Shown here: piece by piece, positions 52,475-64,000 of the stretch | Position numbering within the stretch: position 1 is the first letter of the stretch | Layout of the letters: every line of letters begins with the position of its first letter | Program-made: the position numbers and the translations under genes | Notes under the pieces: model-generated | The model's input: the letters and a program-made list of their open reading frames with translations, nothing else | Told to the model about the DNA's origin: nothing | The model's database searches: none | Assembly (NCBI GenBank): GCA_020152595.1 | Contig: JAIGNY010000086.1 | Coordinates: forward strand, 1 to 64,000 | Origin: Chiridota heheva | Taxonomy: Eukaryota; Echinodermata; Holothuroidea; Apodida; Chiridotidae | Length of the DNA: 64,000 nt | Direction of reading: 5' to 3'

Positions 52475-54190
52475 AAGGTCCTGTTTGCAAAGTATGGTCT
52501 AATGGGCAAGGCATTATACTGGTTCAAGAACTATTTAAGACCTAGGCACTGTATTGTCAATGTCAGCGAAAAGTATTAAAGTTGGCATATGCTTGAATTC
52601 TCAGTCTCACAAGGGAACTGTATTGGATCAGTTTTGTACTCGAGTTTAATATGCTAGTACACTGCAAGACGTAATTCCTGATGGAGTTGATCTACATGCT
52701 TTTGCAGATGATCATACCCATCCTAATACTACATTATGAGAGTGACTCCATCCATATCCTTAATAATCTGTGTACAAATATTAAACAATGGATGGACGCA
52801 AACAGACTGAAAATGAATTCATCTAAAACAGAGTTTGTTTAATTGGGATCCAGAAGGCAAATATCAAAATGTAAAATTGATGTAATCAATATTAATGAGG
52901 AATGCATTAGAAAATCTAATCAACTGAAATACCTTGGAACGTGGATGGATGGTTAAATGTCTCTCAAGAGACACATTGCAGAAAAATGTGAAATTGCAAT
53001 GTGGGGCATATACAAAATCAAACAAATTTGCCAGTACCTTACGCAGGATGCTTGCACCACACTAATGTCTGGGGTAGTGCTGTCACACATAGACTATGGT
53101 AAATGCAATCTTTATAGGACTTCCGGAGTGTGAATTAAACAAACTTCAGAGGGTACAGAATCATCCAGCCAAAACAGTTATGGACAAAAAAAATATCATA
53201 GCAGTAATGAATGCCTCAAAATTTTACACTGGCTTCCATGTAGAGAATCCAGCATAAGGTACTTACAGACCTGCCAACCTTTAGGATCACCAAACTGTAT
53301 TCTGGAACTACAAAAGTTGTATTTTTGATTAAAAAAAACTGTTCTCTTCAAACAAAATGTACAAAACAAAGGTTTACTGTAGCTATTTAATGTCAGGTTA
53401 TGTAGTGGTTAAAATGTATTTACCCAAACACCAAAAAAAAAAAAAAAAAAAATTGGCAAGGGCTTGGCGTATGCGGGGACTTTTAAGAAAAGTGCCCACG
53501 GAAAGTGTTGAAAATGGTTATAAATCATAATCGGTTATGAATCGGTTAAGTCAGCAAAAATCCTTTAAGAGGACATGAACGCCAACCGAGCGTAAAAAGT
53601 ATGAGTAAAAAATAAAAAAATAAAATAAAAATAAGAATAAATAAAAATAAAATAAAAATTATTTAAAAAAATAATTAAAAAAATATTAAAAAACCGTATT
53701 CTGGTGCCAAAAAATGTACAATCATATTCCCAACATTTTCCTGTATTAAATACGGCAAAATCTTACTAGTTGGCAGGTCTGTACTTACCTTAGTGTACAA
53801 GTGTGTAAATAACTAGGCACCAAATTACTTGAAGAATCAATTAATCGATATACCTAATAGACAGAACACCATGTTATGTCTACTACCTCATTAAAAAGTT
53901 ATTTGTACCATTTACCAAACGGAACACTTTTGCTGGTCGTTCTTTCAGTGTAATGGGACCGACATGGTGAAATGACCTACCAGATAATATTAAACTTACA
54001 CAATTGGTAAATGTTTTTAAGCGTTATTTGAAGACTTACCTTTTCTATCAAGTTTAGTAGTTTCTCCTGTTTTGTATGTGTCGGTCCCATTGCACTGGGG
54101 GAGCAGCTGTCATTCTTGTTTTGTCATTGTGTTGCTGTTTTATTTGTAAAGCACCACTGAAGATTGCCAGATCGAAGTGTGCACTATATA
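52475..54190 (+). mobile_element. CR1/L2-like LINE, 5'-truncated and interrupted
   Basis: The plus strand encodes pieces of reverse transcriptase: KVLFAKYGLMGKALYWFKNY, then the catalytic box LHAFADDHTHPNT (about 52690), CTNIKQWMDANRLKMNSSKT, LKYLGTWMDG and, after the insertion, LPDNIKLTQLVNVFKRYLKT then YLFYQV and a stop at about 54058. Frameshifts and stops are frequent. A 506-bp TIR element (53276-53781) splits the ORF. The tail runs through GTGCACTATATAA into ATGTATGT repeats, a typical CR1/L2-style microsatellite end. Confidence 0.85.
53276..53781. mobile_element. 506-bp TIR element nested in the LINE
   Basis: Perfect 13-bp inverted ends CAGACCTGCCAAC and GTTGGCAGGTCTG, flanked on both sides by TACTTA (53270-53275 and 53782-53787). 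The interior has an oligo-A run and AT-rich AAATAAAAT repeats but no ORF. The 6-bp duplication does not match the 8 bp expected for hAT, so the superfamily is left open. Confidence 0.85.
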
Positions 54191-54194
54191 AATT

Positions 54195-54375
54195 TATGGA
54201 TTAGGATTATGTATGTATGTGTGTGTTAGGATTATGTATGTATGTGTATATGTGTGTGTATGCATGTATGTATATATGTGTGTATGTATGCATGTGTGTA
54301 TGTATGTACAGTATGTATGTTGCATATATATATATATCTATATATATATATATATCTATATATATATATATATAT
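54195..54375. repeat. (GTAT)n/(TA)n microsatellite
   Basis: Simple sequence with a duplicated TTAGGATTATGTATGTATGTG, joining the LINE tail to repeat R2 copy 2. Confidence 0.9.
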
Positions 54376-55290
54376 CAGGGTTCTAGCTACGGTGGGCGGC
54401 GCTGGGCGGACCCAGGACTCGCAATTCCCGCACAGCACTCGGCTCTAAGATTCACTCTTCCGCACAGCACTCAAAAGTTCAATTCGGTTAATTAATGAAG
54501 TGTTAAAACACATCTCCCTCTATCTATGTCATCCGCTGATTTACACACATTACGCACATTAAATTCCGAGCAAAACAACTGAACTATAGGAATTTAACGC
54601 AATTGAATGTACATATCATCATAAAATCATGCATACACGAAGCTCTTTGCATAAACATTTGACATGCACACAGTTCAGGTTCACATTTTAATCCTAGTGA
54701 ATCACTGCTGCAGCTTGCTAAGTCCTCACTTACCATACAAACAAACTTTAACAAATTAATTATTACACCCCCAAGAGCCCAAGGCGTGCTTATTGACCGG
54801 TCCAAATGTAAGTAACCAATCACATTTGTTATAAACCCCATATACACTTAACATTACAACAGACTAATCGATATTCTTTGATTTGTGGGGAAATTGATAT
54901 TGACAAAAGTTGTCGCGTAGTTCATAGGAACATGTGCTGCATGACTTTCGTCAAATGACACTGGGACGAAAATAAAAGCAGTAAAAAGTTTGGGCAGCAT
55001 GAATAACAATGGGAATAAAGAGAAGAGTTTCTGGCATATGTTGTACTATATATTTTTTTTGGGGGAGGGGGCACTTTGACAGTTAAATATCCATTGTATT
55101 TTGAATATCCATTGTACATAAACAAAATATTTTGTAAATCCTTCTAGCATTCCGATTAAAAAAAAAAAAAAAAAAAAAACTTTTTTGTTGACAATTTGTC
55201 AACAGAAGTGGACTTACTTCGAAAAAAATTTCATGGGAGGGAGGTCTAGGAGGTTACCCTGGATTGTCACTGGAGCCCGGTACTCAAACT
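54376..55290. mobile_element. Microsatellite-embedded dispersed repeat R2, copy 2
   Basis: It starts CAGGGTTCTAGCTACGGTGG like copy 1 and ends near GCCCGGTACTCAAACTTG, followed by an extra TCTAGCTACTCAAACTTG. It aligns with 23976-24912 along its full length with many small differences. Again flanked by TA/GTAT microsatellites on both sides. Confidence 0.75.
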
Positions 55291-55319
55291 TGTCTAGCTA
55301 CTCAAACTTGTCTATGTGC

Positions 55320-55444
55320 TAGATGTATGTTGCATATATATATACGTGTGTGTATGTATGTTGCATATATATATATATGTTGCATATATATATATGTGTG
55401 TGTGTATGTATGTTGCATATATATATATGTGTGTGTATGTATGT

Positions 55445-55489
<45 letters not shown>

Positions 55490-55510
55490 ATATGCATGTG
55501 TACATGCATG
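55320..55510. repeat. Compound (TA)n/(TG)n/(TATG)n microsatellite
   Basis: Repeated phrase TATGTTGCATATATATA with TG tracts. The several ORFs on both strands here are artefacts. Confidence 0.95.
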
Positions 55511-57116
55511 CATGCATTAAGCATATCTCTTGATTGCAATCAACACAATAAGTACTGTATTTTAAACTTAAGTGCTACGGCCATTGAATTCAAAAACATG
55601 ATCAAAGGAGGATAAAAATATTTCTGTACAGCAATTATCTACAGTATGCGCCTACTTGACAGTATGCGTATTTGACAGCACACCCACCAACCAGTGCATA
55701 TTTCTGCAAAATTTTGCCTGCAATCATAAATTTTCTTACTAAGTAAATAAAACAACTACAGAATTGTAAATTTGTGGATAAATTACCTGCCATGATCCTT
55801 TTTCTCTTATACCTAATTATTTCTGACTGAATGGAAGGCAAGCTCTTCTTTCATTCAGACAGGCGTCTCAAGTTCATTAACCATTCAAAAACTGGAAAGT
55901 GCATATCTTTGCCTTGGGGTGAATTTCAGTTTTCTATACAGACACATTTATCTAAAATAATGATCAAATGAATGGCAAATGTCATGCAGAATTTTAAATC
56001 TAAATGTCAATCATGAAAAATTAAGAGATTTCTTTTACTTACTTTAATATGAAGATAAAGAAATTACCATGAGGAACAAGCCTAATGGATTGCAAAAGCA
56101 GGTTTTTGATCAAATTAATTGGACAGCAAGTTTATACACATATGGCTATAATGTGGCACAATGTTTCAAATGGTCATGGAAATGCCGTTCTTTGTCCAGG
56201 AGATTGCGTCTTTAAATTAGTATGGTGCATAATCTTTGTAATTGGCAACATATATAATTGATTTTTCCTGTATGGTGAACTGACTTTTGACATCTCCTTA
56301 CAGATATGCAATGATTAAGAGCAGGAATGCTCAAGTGTGTTCTTTATTTTTCAAATTATGTAAATGTGACTACTTTCATCAGATACATACAGTGTAGTGT
56401 AGTCATGTGTCAGCTCTACCATGCATAAATGATAAAACAAAAGGTAACAAACTTGAAAATGAAAACAATATAACCAAACATAGGATTTACTCAATTTTGC
56501 TACTAAATGATTAGGTCTAGATATTCAAACCACTCCCAAAAGCAGCCTATCCTAACTGCAAAAGACAGCAAGATACTATTGGGGTTTTTAACGTGACCGG
56601 TAATAAATCATCTTCAATCAATCGTCAGAGAGACTTTCAAAAAAGTCATTTTCCAAGTTCAAGCAGGGATACTGTTAGTCTACAACAGTATTTCTGCTTG
56701 AAGATAAGGAAAAGTGTTGAATGCACAGGGGGTTGGTGCATTATACATAGAATCAGTCTTAAGTTAGTCAGATGTTATGTGTGAGTTGTATCGTGGAGTT
56801 ACTTTCATAAAGAAACTCCATAGTTGTATGCAACCTCAGCTGTATGTTGTGTAGTAATGCCTGCTATGGTCAGACAGTACAAGAAACCTTACATAAAACA
56901 CAAGTGTTTACTCAACAAACGCTTGCTGAAATCTGAAATCACAAAACAAAAATGTAATGACAGTTTTAAGTCAAAACATAATTGTTTTTGTTTCTGTTAT
57001 ACATGACAGTAATTGATAATAATGTTAGGTTCGAACTAAAACCCTTCAGGCCAAAACAAATTTTGAACAATTATTGTGGTGAGCTTGTAATATATTGTGA
57101 GCACTTGATTTACCGT
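55511..57116. other. Non-coding stretch
   Basis: AT-rich unique sequence. It contains one possible microexon (55787-55826) and nothing else I can support. Confidence 0.45.
55787..55826 (-). CDS. Possible 40-nt exon
   Basis: Minus strand: a good acceptor (CTTGCCTTCCATTCAG) and a donor (CAG then GTAATT) enclose SEIIRYKRKRIMA plus one base. A basic segment with no family match. Confidence 0.2.
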
Positions 57117-57205
57117 CTTTGCAACCATTAAATTGACTGGATAAGGTTTGCAACCATTAAATTGGCTGGATGAGGTTTGCAACCATTAAATTGACTGGAT
57201 GAGGT
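57117..57205. repeat. 29-bp tandem repeat, three copies
   Basis: GCAACCATTAAATTGACTGG then ATAAGGTTT repeats three times with single-base changes. Confidence 0.95.
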
Positions 57206-57369
57206 GCCGATTAAACTTGAACAAGATTTGGTTTTCCTGGTAGACATTGAAGGATTGAGTTTCTGTTGGAAACTACACCTTCCTCTTCCGATTGAGAATA
57301 CAATAATCTGGATCCATAATATTCCCATATCTGTCATCTGGTCATAACAATACACAAACCTGAGCAAAC
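57206..57369. other. Short non-coding spacer
   Basis: No feature is seen between the 29-bp repeat and the MITE. Confidence 0.5.
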
Positions 57370-57946
57370 TTAAAGGATTAGTTCAGTGGTCAAGCAAGTT
57401 TATCTTATATGAAAGAGAACTTTAAAAGAAACAAAATGGTGAAGAAACCGTTCAAAAATCTTACTCCGTTAAGGAGACCCAAGTTTAAAATTCTTTTCTT
57501 ATCTTTGTAGAATTGACTGGTGTAGTAAGTCTATTGGAAGGTTGGTGCCCTTATCCTCTAACATTTGTTAACATATTTTAAAGAAAATATTATTAACTGT
57601 TTTTCCTATTTATTTATTTATCCTCAAACTTTCTGTAGGTGGTAAATTATAATTATCCTTACAAGATTCTGTTTTAATACTTTCCTGACATAGCCTATGC
57701 TTCTTACGCCACAAAATCGAAAGACAAAATATGATAGAATACATCAAGACTTTAAGGAATCTAAAGCAGTGACATCACAACTCGTCTGATTTCAGTCGTT
57801 TCTACACAAATGATACCAAACTTCATAAGTTAAATATCTCCTTAATGGAATATTAGCTATGTGAATGCTTTCTTCACCATTTTGTTTCTTTTAAAGTCTT
57901 ATTTCATATAAGATGGAGTTGCTAGACCACTGAACTAATCCTTTAA
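57370..57946. mobile_element. Long-TIR MITE family D, copy 2
   Basis: It starts TTAAAGGATTAGTTCAGTGG and ends ACTGAACTAATCCTTTAA. It is 577 bp (copy 1 is 571), with the same inverted-arm structure and the same central TCCTCAAACTTTCT block. TTAA at both ends. The arms carry many small differences from copy 1, so neither is recent. Confidence 0.9.
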
Positions 57947-58523
57947 AAGGAAAGAAATCTTGGAATCTTGACCCTTCATAAACAATTGTCAGTCTGGCAC
58001 ACTTTCCAAGGTAATTAGAGACTTTAGTGTCCCACAGTTCAAGAAATCAAATGTTTTTGTAGGTTTTTTTTTAATTTCAACTGCACTGCGTTGATACAAT
58101 ATGATGAATAACAAGTAATAATTGATTCCAATATCACTATTAGTCTGAATATTTACCACAACATAATTCAAAACATTTTTACCAAAAACTGTTTAAAACC
58201 ATTTGTAACTATTTAAACAGTGACATGCAATATAGCAAAGTGCATTGCTTGATATTTCTACTGAAAATCTCTTGACTGAGAGATCAAACCTGCTCTCCTG
58301 ATTACAAACCAAATTAAAATCTGATTGTTTTGAAACATACTGTACATGCTACAAATACTTTCTAAGTAATAATGTTTCAATCCTTAATGAAGGAAAGACT
58401 AACTTCACTGAATACTGATGATATCATCCTGATGATTATGGATTCCAATTTGATTTAAGTTTACCACATCCTTTGGCAATGTCATTGACACTTGCACTGT
58501 GATATGTTGTCTTCCATCTAGAT
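57947..58523. other. Non-coding stretch
   Basis: AT-rich. The ORF on the minus strand at 57989-58171 has no features. Confidence 0.5.
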
Positions 58524-58621
58524 TAGGGATGCAGTGATGTACTGGATATCCGGTCCGGCCGGATAGTGACAACAAATCTGGTTCCAGTTCCAGCCTGATC
58601 TGAACAAATATACCAGCTGGA

Positions 58622-58877
58622 TTATAGTAATAATGATAATACTTGGTTTTTATATAGTGCTTTTCTAGGCAAGTATTTCGCTTTACAGTGAATATGTCAG
58701 GCTGAAAGCTGCAGCCACACACGGCACTATTACCCTGCTCTGATCCTTTATGCTGAGCACCAAGAGAGAGGGCAGCAGGTCCCATTTATTAAGTCTTTGG
58801 TATGACCTGGCTGGAAATCGAACCCACGACCTATCAGCTGAAAACAAGTGCTCTACCAATTGAGCTAACCAGTGGGT
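58622..58877 (-). mobile_element. tRNA-derived SINE
   Basis: On the minus strand the head has a pol III A box (TAGCTCAATTGG at 58856-58867) and B box (GGTTCGATTTCC at 58813-58824) at tRNA spacing, preceded by ACTGGT. The body is followed by CACTATATAAAAACCAAGTA and an ATT-rich tail (TTATCATTATTACTATAAT). It is inserted in the hAT-like element. The head does not fold into an obvious functional tRNA. Confidence 0.8.
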
Positions 58878-59410
58878 TATTCTAAAAATCTGACCTGACT
58901 CATCTCTTAAGAAGATGTTGGTAACAGCTTAATTTGCTTAAACTTAGTAACATCTTTCTTAAAATGAATTCAAACTGTCAAAGTGAAGAAATATATAGTT
59001 TAACATGATATTTTATCTAATATTCTCAAAAATTTAAATTACTGTTAGAATAACTCAAACAAACTAAAGATGTACAGTATGACCAAACTGATACAACTAT
59101 TGTAATAAAATGATTTTTTTTTTTTTCAGAATATAGGGCCTACAATAAACAGTTAGATTAAAGTGGGAACATTTCTAGCAGCCTTTACAAACCTAGCTTG
59201 ATCCAGAAAGGAGATAGAGATGTCACAGACCAAATGGGGCATTTACAAGGCATCAAGGGCACTTTGATGGCAGGTATGAGGGCACTTGAAGGGAGTAATC
59301 TATGCAACAATTAGTGTCCCTGCATCTTATTATATTGCCAGGGGAACTATAATCAAAAGGCAAAATAGTTCTCAAAAGTATATTTTTTGTTAAGAAAATT
59401 TAGAGCTCTT

Positions 59411-59490
59411 AGTGAAAAGGGCATGGTGGAGCCAATAAGGGGCATGGTGGAGCCAATAAGGGGCATGGTGGAGCCAATACGGGGCACGTG
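59411..59490. repeat. 21-bp tandem repeat, three to four copies
   Basis: GGGCATGGTGGAGCCAATAAG repeats three times, with a fourth partial unit (GGGCACGTGGAGC). Located inside the hAT-like element. Confidence 0.9.
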
Positions 59491-60357
59491 GAGCACCCCT
59501 TTTAAAAAAGCTAAACTAGAGACCTGTAATAAATTTGTGTAGGTAGGTAAATTAACCATAGAAATTCCTTAATTTGTATCATTGTTTATTGCCTCTTTAC
59601 TTTACCCCTTCTTTTTGCAGGGTTTTGTCTTTTCTTTATCAGTTCTATCTATGTGTTATTCCCTTATATTGTTAAACATATAAAGTTATCATATAAAACA
59701 ACATAAAATAAATGAAGTATCTTTTTCAAATAATAGAAAAAATTCCATCTAGTGGGGTCAGTTACAGTACAATGGAATAGCATCTGATCATCTAAACAAG
59801 TATCTCTGATCACAACTTGAAATACTGAAAGATATTCTTCATGACAAATTTAAATTAAACAAATCTAGTAAAATTTTAGCATTGCATTAAGCACGTTCAA
59901 ATTCACATAATAAAATATTGCATTATAAATATTGTTGTGTTCAAATGATATAAAATTAACTAAATTGTAAATTAGTTTCTTTACAAGTTTCTTTATCAAT
60001 TTGATTTCTTTCTCAATATATGAGCTTTTTAAAATGCGACTTTAGCACAATTTTCAAAGGAAGCATACACTATTTTTCAGAGAAGCATTTACATATATCC
60101 AGCAATTATTCTAAATTTTAGTTGCAGTTACTACTTATTTTATTATATAATGTAGTTTATACACCACTCAAGTCCTATTTAATCTCTTACAGGGTCTTAC
60201 CTTCTAACAAATCAAATTCTTTACCTTCAGAGATATTCTCCCTTTTTATAATTCCATTTTTGTTACTGATTCCTTTTTTCGTAAGGGAAAATCCGTTCTA
60301 ACCAGATTTCATCAAAGATCTGGCCAGATAAAAAAAATAGGATCCAGTGCATCCCTA

Positions 60358-60904
60358 GAAGACATGAAAATTAAGTTTTTATGACAAGTTCCTTCCTTCA
60401 AAGACACTTATGGAAAGTGACCTACATTTAATCAAGATTTATACATTACTTAAATAACACAAATGTGTATTTCAGGTTATGACTGCACTCTCTCTGATGA
60501 CAAGTCAAGCAGTTTTATAGAACATTCAGTATTTAATCAAAATAAATCAATTTTGAGTATATGCTAGAAAGAGTTATAGAAATGACACCACATCTTGATT
60601 GCAATCTAAACCTGTGGGTTGAATTTTCTTGTTTCCGCTTTAAATTAGATATAAAATTTTGCGTCTGAGTGGAGGCAATGAACATGTGTTTGCACAATCT
60701 ATTAATGAATATTCTTCTTCTGATAGAGGCAGTGTCACTGATTGTGCCTACAGATTCCTTGAATTTGAATGTTAAATGTGGCAAGCACTTTATATTACAA
60801 AACCGCACTTCAATTTCGCTTGCAGCTGAATAGATGGAGCATGTACATGGTGAAATGCAGTTTAAGTAGGGTTCTATATTAATAAAAATTTCAGTAAAAC
60901 TCAA
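60358..60904. other. Non-coding stretch
   Basis: A 123-codon minus-strand ORF (60533-60904) covers most of it. It has a scattered composition, no recognised motif and no good splice sites; its start abuts the following tandem repeat. Not supported. Confidence 0.4.
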
Positions 60905-61021
60905 ATTCTGTGTAAAGATTCTGTGTAAAGATTCTGTGTAAAGATTCTGTGTAAAGATTCTGTGTAAAGATTCTGTGTAAAGATTCTGTGTAAAGATTCT
61001 GTGTAAAGATTCTGTGTAAAG
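60905..61021. repeat. 13-bp tandem repeat, nine perfect copies
   Basis: ATTCTGTGTAAAG repeated nine times without change, so very recently expanded. Confidence 0.98.
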
Positions 61022-64000
61022 AATATATCACAAATCAAGACTCAGCATACAGGTTGGTGTAAGGATTCCCCAAGGGAGGGGGAAGGCTAGCCTCTCAGAT
61101 AGGGGGTATAAAGTAAAAAAATGTTATTTACATTTTCCTATTGCTCCAGAAAGATTGAAAAAAAAACTCCCTATAAATGGACAAAAACTGCACCCTTTGA
61201 AATATGGTGTTCAAATTGAAATTTTGCTTGATTGTGTATGCGTTTATGGGCGGGGGTCAATGAAAACAAGAGTACAAGATGCATAAATGATGGAGGTTGA
61301 TGTTACTGTATGGACACCACCACAGGTGCATATAAGTTATTTCCTGCCACTTGGAAGTATAACATATATTCATTTGGTACATCATTTATGTATGCGACAG
61401 CTGATTACTGAAAATGGCATCACAGTATCCGCTCTTGTTTGATTAAAAAAAAAAAAAAAGTCATACATAAAATATGCTACTTTGTTGTATACACCTTGCT
61501 CGAACAATAAGTTGTTAGGGAGGAAAAACTGTTTTAAAGCAAATAAAAAAATAAGATAATTATTACTTTTACACTCTAAACCATTAGTATATGCCATAAA
61601 AAAGTAATATGGGCAGATCAGAATTTGGCTGGATCAGTAAAATTAAAGCTAATAAATCCTTTTTTTTTTTTTATGGGTGACCTTAATATTCTTAATAGAA
61701 CCTTTAGATAGAACTTTAACCACAAAAGGCATCTGAATAAAATGTAAGGGAGATTATTTTTGCACAAAAATCAACCATGACATGAACTCTCCCTCTCCAC
61801 CTAAATTTCTTACATACACGTTATACAACTGTTCAATTGCCAACTCCACAATCAGCCCATCAAGAAGTACATATAGTTACAATGAAATTTGAAAACAAGT
61901 TAATGTTTTGCTGGAAGGTACTGTGTTTATTGTTACAATTGTCAAACCTCCGTTACACTAATAACTTCAACGACCAATAGCAGTCACTTAAATGACAATG
62001 TAAATTAACAAATTGTATATCATGATCGAGGCCCACACTAAGGCATAACCTTATCTCAAGGGTTACAAACAAAACAATATTTGATTAAAACAATTGGCAA
62101 AGTAAGAAATGTTTATTTCTAATTTTAAACATCAACAGATATTTTCATGGGGCAAGTTAATTACTTATCACATGCTATAAACCAATCTTGCATCAAACAG
62201 TCAATTACTTAGAAATGATAGTTCTCAAGTGATATTGCAATGCCCTTTGAATGTGTTGTACCCGTCAAGATGCTATCAAAGAAACACTTTCTGATAGCAA
62301 CAATGCAACATTATAGGATCTCAGCAGGAAGAATGAGACCTACCTGATCTCATCCTCTGTAGCGGACAAGCACACATTCCTCTGAAAATATCAAAATCAT
62401 TCCACAACCAATACATTATATAAAATCTAAAAAAAGGATTCATGGAAAGGCCACTAGCACAATCAGCATCAACTGATCAATACATTTGCTATCAACGCCA
62501 CACTTTATCTGTTGCTACCAGAGAGGAAAGAAGAACAAGATTAAAGATATTACTTATAAATATTGCAATCAAAAATCTATTTTTGTAATAGTACTTGAAC
62601 ATAAATGAGAACAATTGATACATTTCTAAATTGTTCTTGTTTGTGATTTATATGAGAAGATTGGTAATGAATCAAAAATAAGGTAAAATTAAAATGAATT
62701 TGGTAACCATGGTGACAGTGGAACTTTCTGCAAATTTTAATTTGGAAAACCAGATAAAGTCAGTTTTTATAAATATGAGGCACAACATGCAAAGAAGAAG
62801 CATTGATTTTATGAGTTGAAAACACAAATTGGGGAAAAAATGATACATTATTTTGAAAATCGTTGCCATTTTCTATTGGATTTTCTCCAAATCAATAATG
62901 AAACAATACCTGTTTATTTGCAGGTACATTACTTTAACAAGTAGACATAGTATGTCATATTCCCATTGATATATTTCACAAGTTTTGATGTAAGATAACA
63001 TTGTATCTTTTGTTGAAGATTTATGTTGCACAAGGTACTAACCTCCTCCCTCCTCAGCTCTCCCCTCCCCAACTCCTCTGTCTTATGAAATAACTTTTGA
63101 CTAAAAATGATTTTAAATTGTGCTTGGAAAGAACAATCGGCACAATCACCCATACATGAGGAGAAGTGCATACAAATACAAATACACTTTTACACAGTGG
63201 TTTGTAAAAATAATAAAAAGCCTAGATCCTGCCATCATTTTTAATAAGTCATGATGCAGGCTAATTATATTCATTTATGCATGGTGCAGGCTACTTACAG
63301 TATATTCATTTATGCATAATGAGGCTAATTATATTCATTTATGGCCAGAAAGAAATTTGTTGACGGGTACACATACAATATAAAACATGTTTGGAAAACA
63401 AGCAGAAAGATGAAAATTTTTGATGATAAAATTTCAAGTAACATTGGTCATCAAGATGGCAACAACATATATGGGTTTGAAAGTACTACAGTAGTATTAA
63501 AGCCAGATAGAGCTAACGTACTCTATTATGTACAGTACTATCAAAATTAACAAAAAGGAAAATGGACAGACATAAGTTGGTTTAATAGTTGGTGGGGTTA
63601 ATGCACCACAATAACCTTGGTCTGTTTGTCAGATTGGTTAATCATAATTAAATGAATAGCGAAGTTGTACAGAACAGATGTACATTAATTAGTTTGGGAC
63701 TTGGATAAATGTGAATAGGAGAAATTGGTAGAACTTTAATGGCAATGTTTCTTATAGTGGAAGGAAATAAGTCAAATACTCTTATTATGTACTACAGTAA
63801 ATGTTGGAATTTTAAAGTCATCAATCAGAAACAAATAAAACTTTTCACAAATTTTTTTAAAGACTTTTCACAAAATATTTTTAAGACTTTTCAAAATTTG
63901 AAACTCTTTCAAGATTTGCTAGAAGTTACTAAAGTTACAGAATTAATAGAAGAAAAGCTGTTCTTTCAGCCACATCAAAACATATGAGCCTGTAGGTGAA
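61022..64000. other. Non-coding stretch to the end of the window
   Basis: AT-rich. A short direct repeat (GGCTAATTATATTCATTTATG-like, three versions) lies at about 63257-63342. Besides the possible exon at 62344-62381 I see no gene. Confidence 0.45.
62344..62381 (-). CDS. Possible 38-nt exon
   Basis: Minus strand: a good acceptor (GATATTTTCAG) and a consensus donor (ATCAG then GTAGGT) enclose RNVCLSATEDEIR-type sequence in one frame. The string loosely recalls the start of RNA-recognition motifs, but 12 codons cannot establish that. Confidence 0.3.

Larger units (their letters stand above)
58524..60357. mobile_element. hAT-like non-autonomous element
   Basis: The left end TAGGGATGCAGTGATGTACT and the right end, reverse-complemented, TAGGGATGCACTGGATCCTA share their first 11 bases and then partly match (CTGGAT). 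TAGGGATGCA-type ends are typical of hAT elements. A clear 8-bp target duplication is not visible and no transposase is present. A SINE (58622-58877) and a 21-bp tandem repeat lie inside. Confidence 0.6.

Noticed and set aside
58813..58877. tRNA gene
   Set aside because: A and B boxes are present, but the stems do not form a convincing cloverleaf and a SINE body and AT-rich tail follow.
60533..60904. 123-codon ORF next to the 13-bp repeat
   Set aside because: No recognised motif, and composition typical of translated AT-rich DNA.

Overview
This 64 kb window looks like gene-poor, AT-rich eukaryotic nuclear DNA. There are no operons, no densely packed ORFs and no rRNA. Instead it holds long AT microsatellites, several minisatellites, decayed non-LTR retrotransposons, many small terminal-inverted-repeat (TIR) elements, a tRNA-derived SINE, and coding exons too short to appear as long ORFs, bounded by consensus splice sites. 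The best host exon encodes the start of an F5/8 type C (discoidin) domain, so the source is an animal. The repeat mix fits a marine invertebrate such as an echinoderm, but the sequence does not prove that. Nearly all long ORFs here are artefacts of tandem repeats (34.3-36.9 kb, 42.7-43.1 kb, 48.6-49.2 kb and the AT tracts).

Layout. 0-8.4 kb: degenerate tandem repeats (391-1259, 3905-4310), a TA-flanked MITE (2328-2655), a possible last exon (2855-3036) and a retroelement 3' end (5107-5335). 8.4-19 kb: a CR1/L2-like LINE tail, an RNase H-bearing I/Jockey-type LINE (10865-12285), a 28-bp perfect palindrome centred on TTAA (13903-13930), a duplicated ~500-bp repeat (14605-16130), and the discoidin exon on the minus strand (18894-19018). 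19-34 kb: a small MITE, a diverged C-rich array, a microsatellite-embedded ~0.9-kb repeat, a second I-type LINE tail, a fold-back element, a long-TIR MITE, and a 49-bp minisatellite. 34-44 kb: two copies (3.4 and 1.0 kb) of a mobile element that carries CATG-rich satellite arrays. The second copy sits inside a MITE whose uninterrupted relative is at 27.5 kb. 44-47 kb: a 2.76-kb TTAA-flanked piggyBac-like element containing GC-rich, apparently spliced exons. 48-64 kb: a 19-bp minisatellite, a CR1/L2-type LINE with a nested TIR element, a second copy of the ~0.9-kb repeat, a long-TIR MITE, and a hAT-like element containing a SINE.

The most notable system is the satellite-bearing element at 34.2-37.6 and 42.6-43.6 kb. 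It has fixed termini, no visible target duplication at a site where an empty relative is available, a hairpin beside a CTAG end, and a 9-bp subterminal motif that differs between the two copies but matches at both ends of each copy. This suggests a Helentron-like rolling-circle element spreading satellite DNA. The second theme is a group of related MITEs with long inverted arms, all flanked by TTAA and starting AGGA. Candidate host exons all lie on the minus strand, so the window probably covers introns and exon islands of one or more minus-strand genes.
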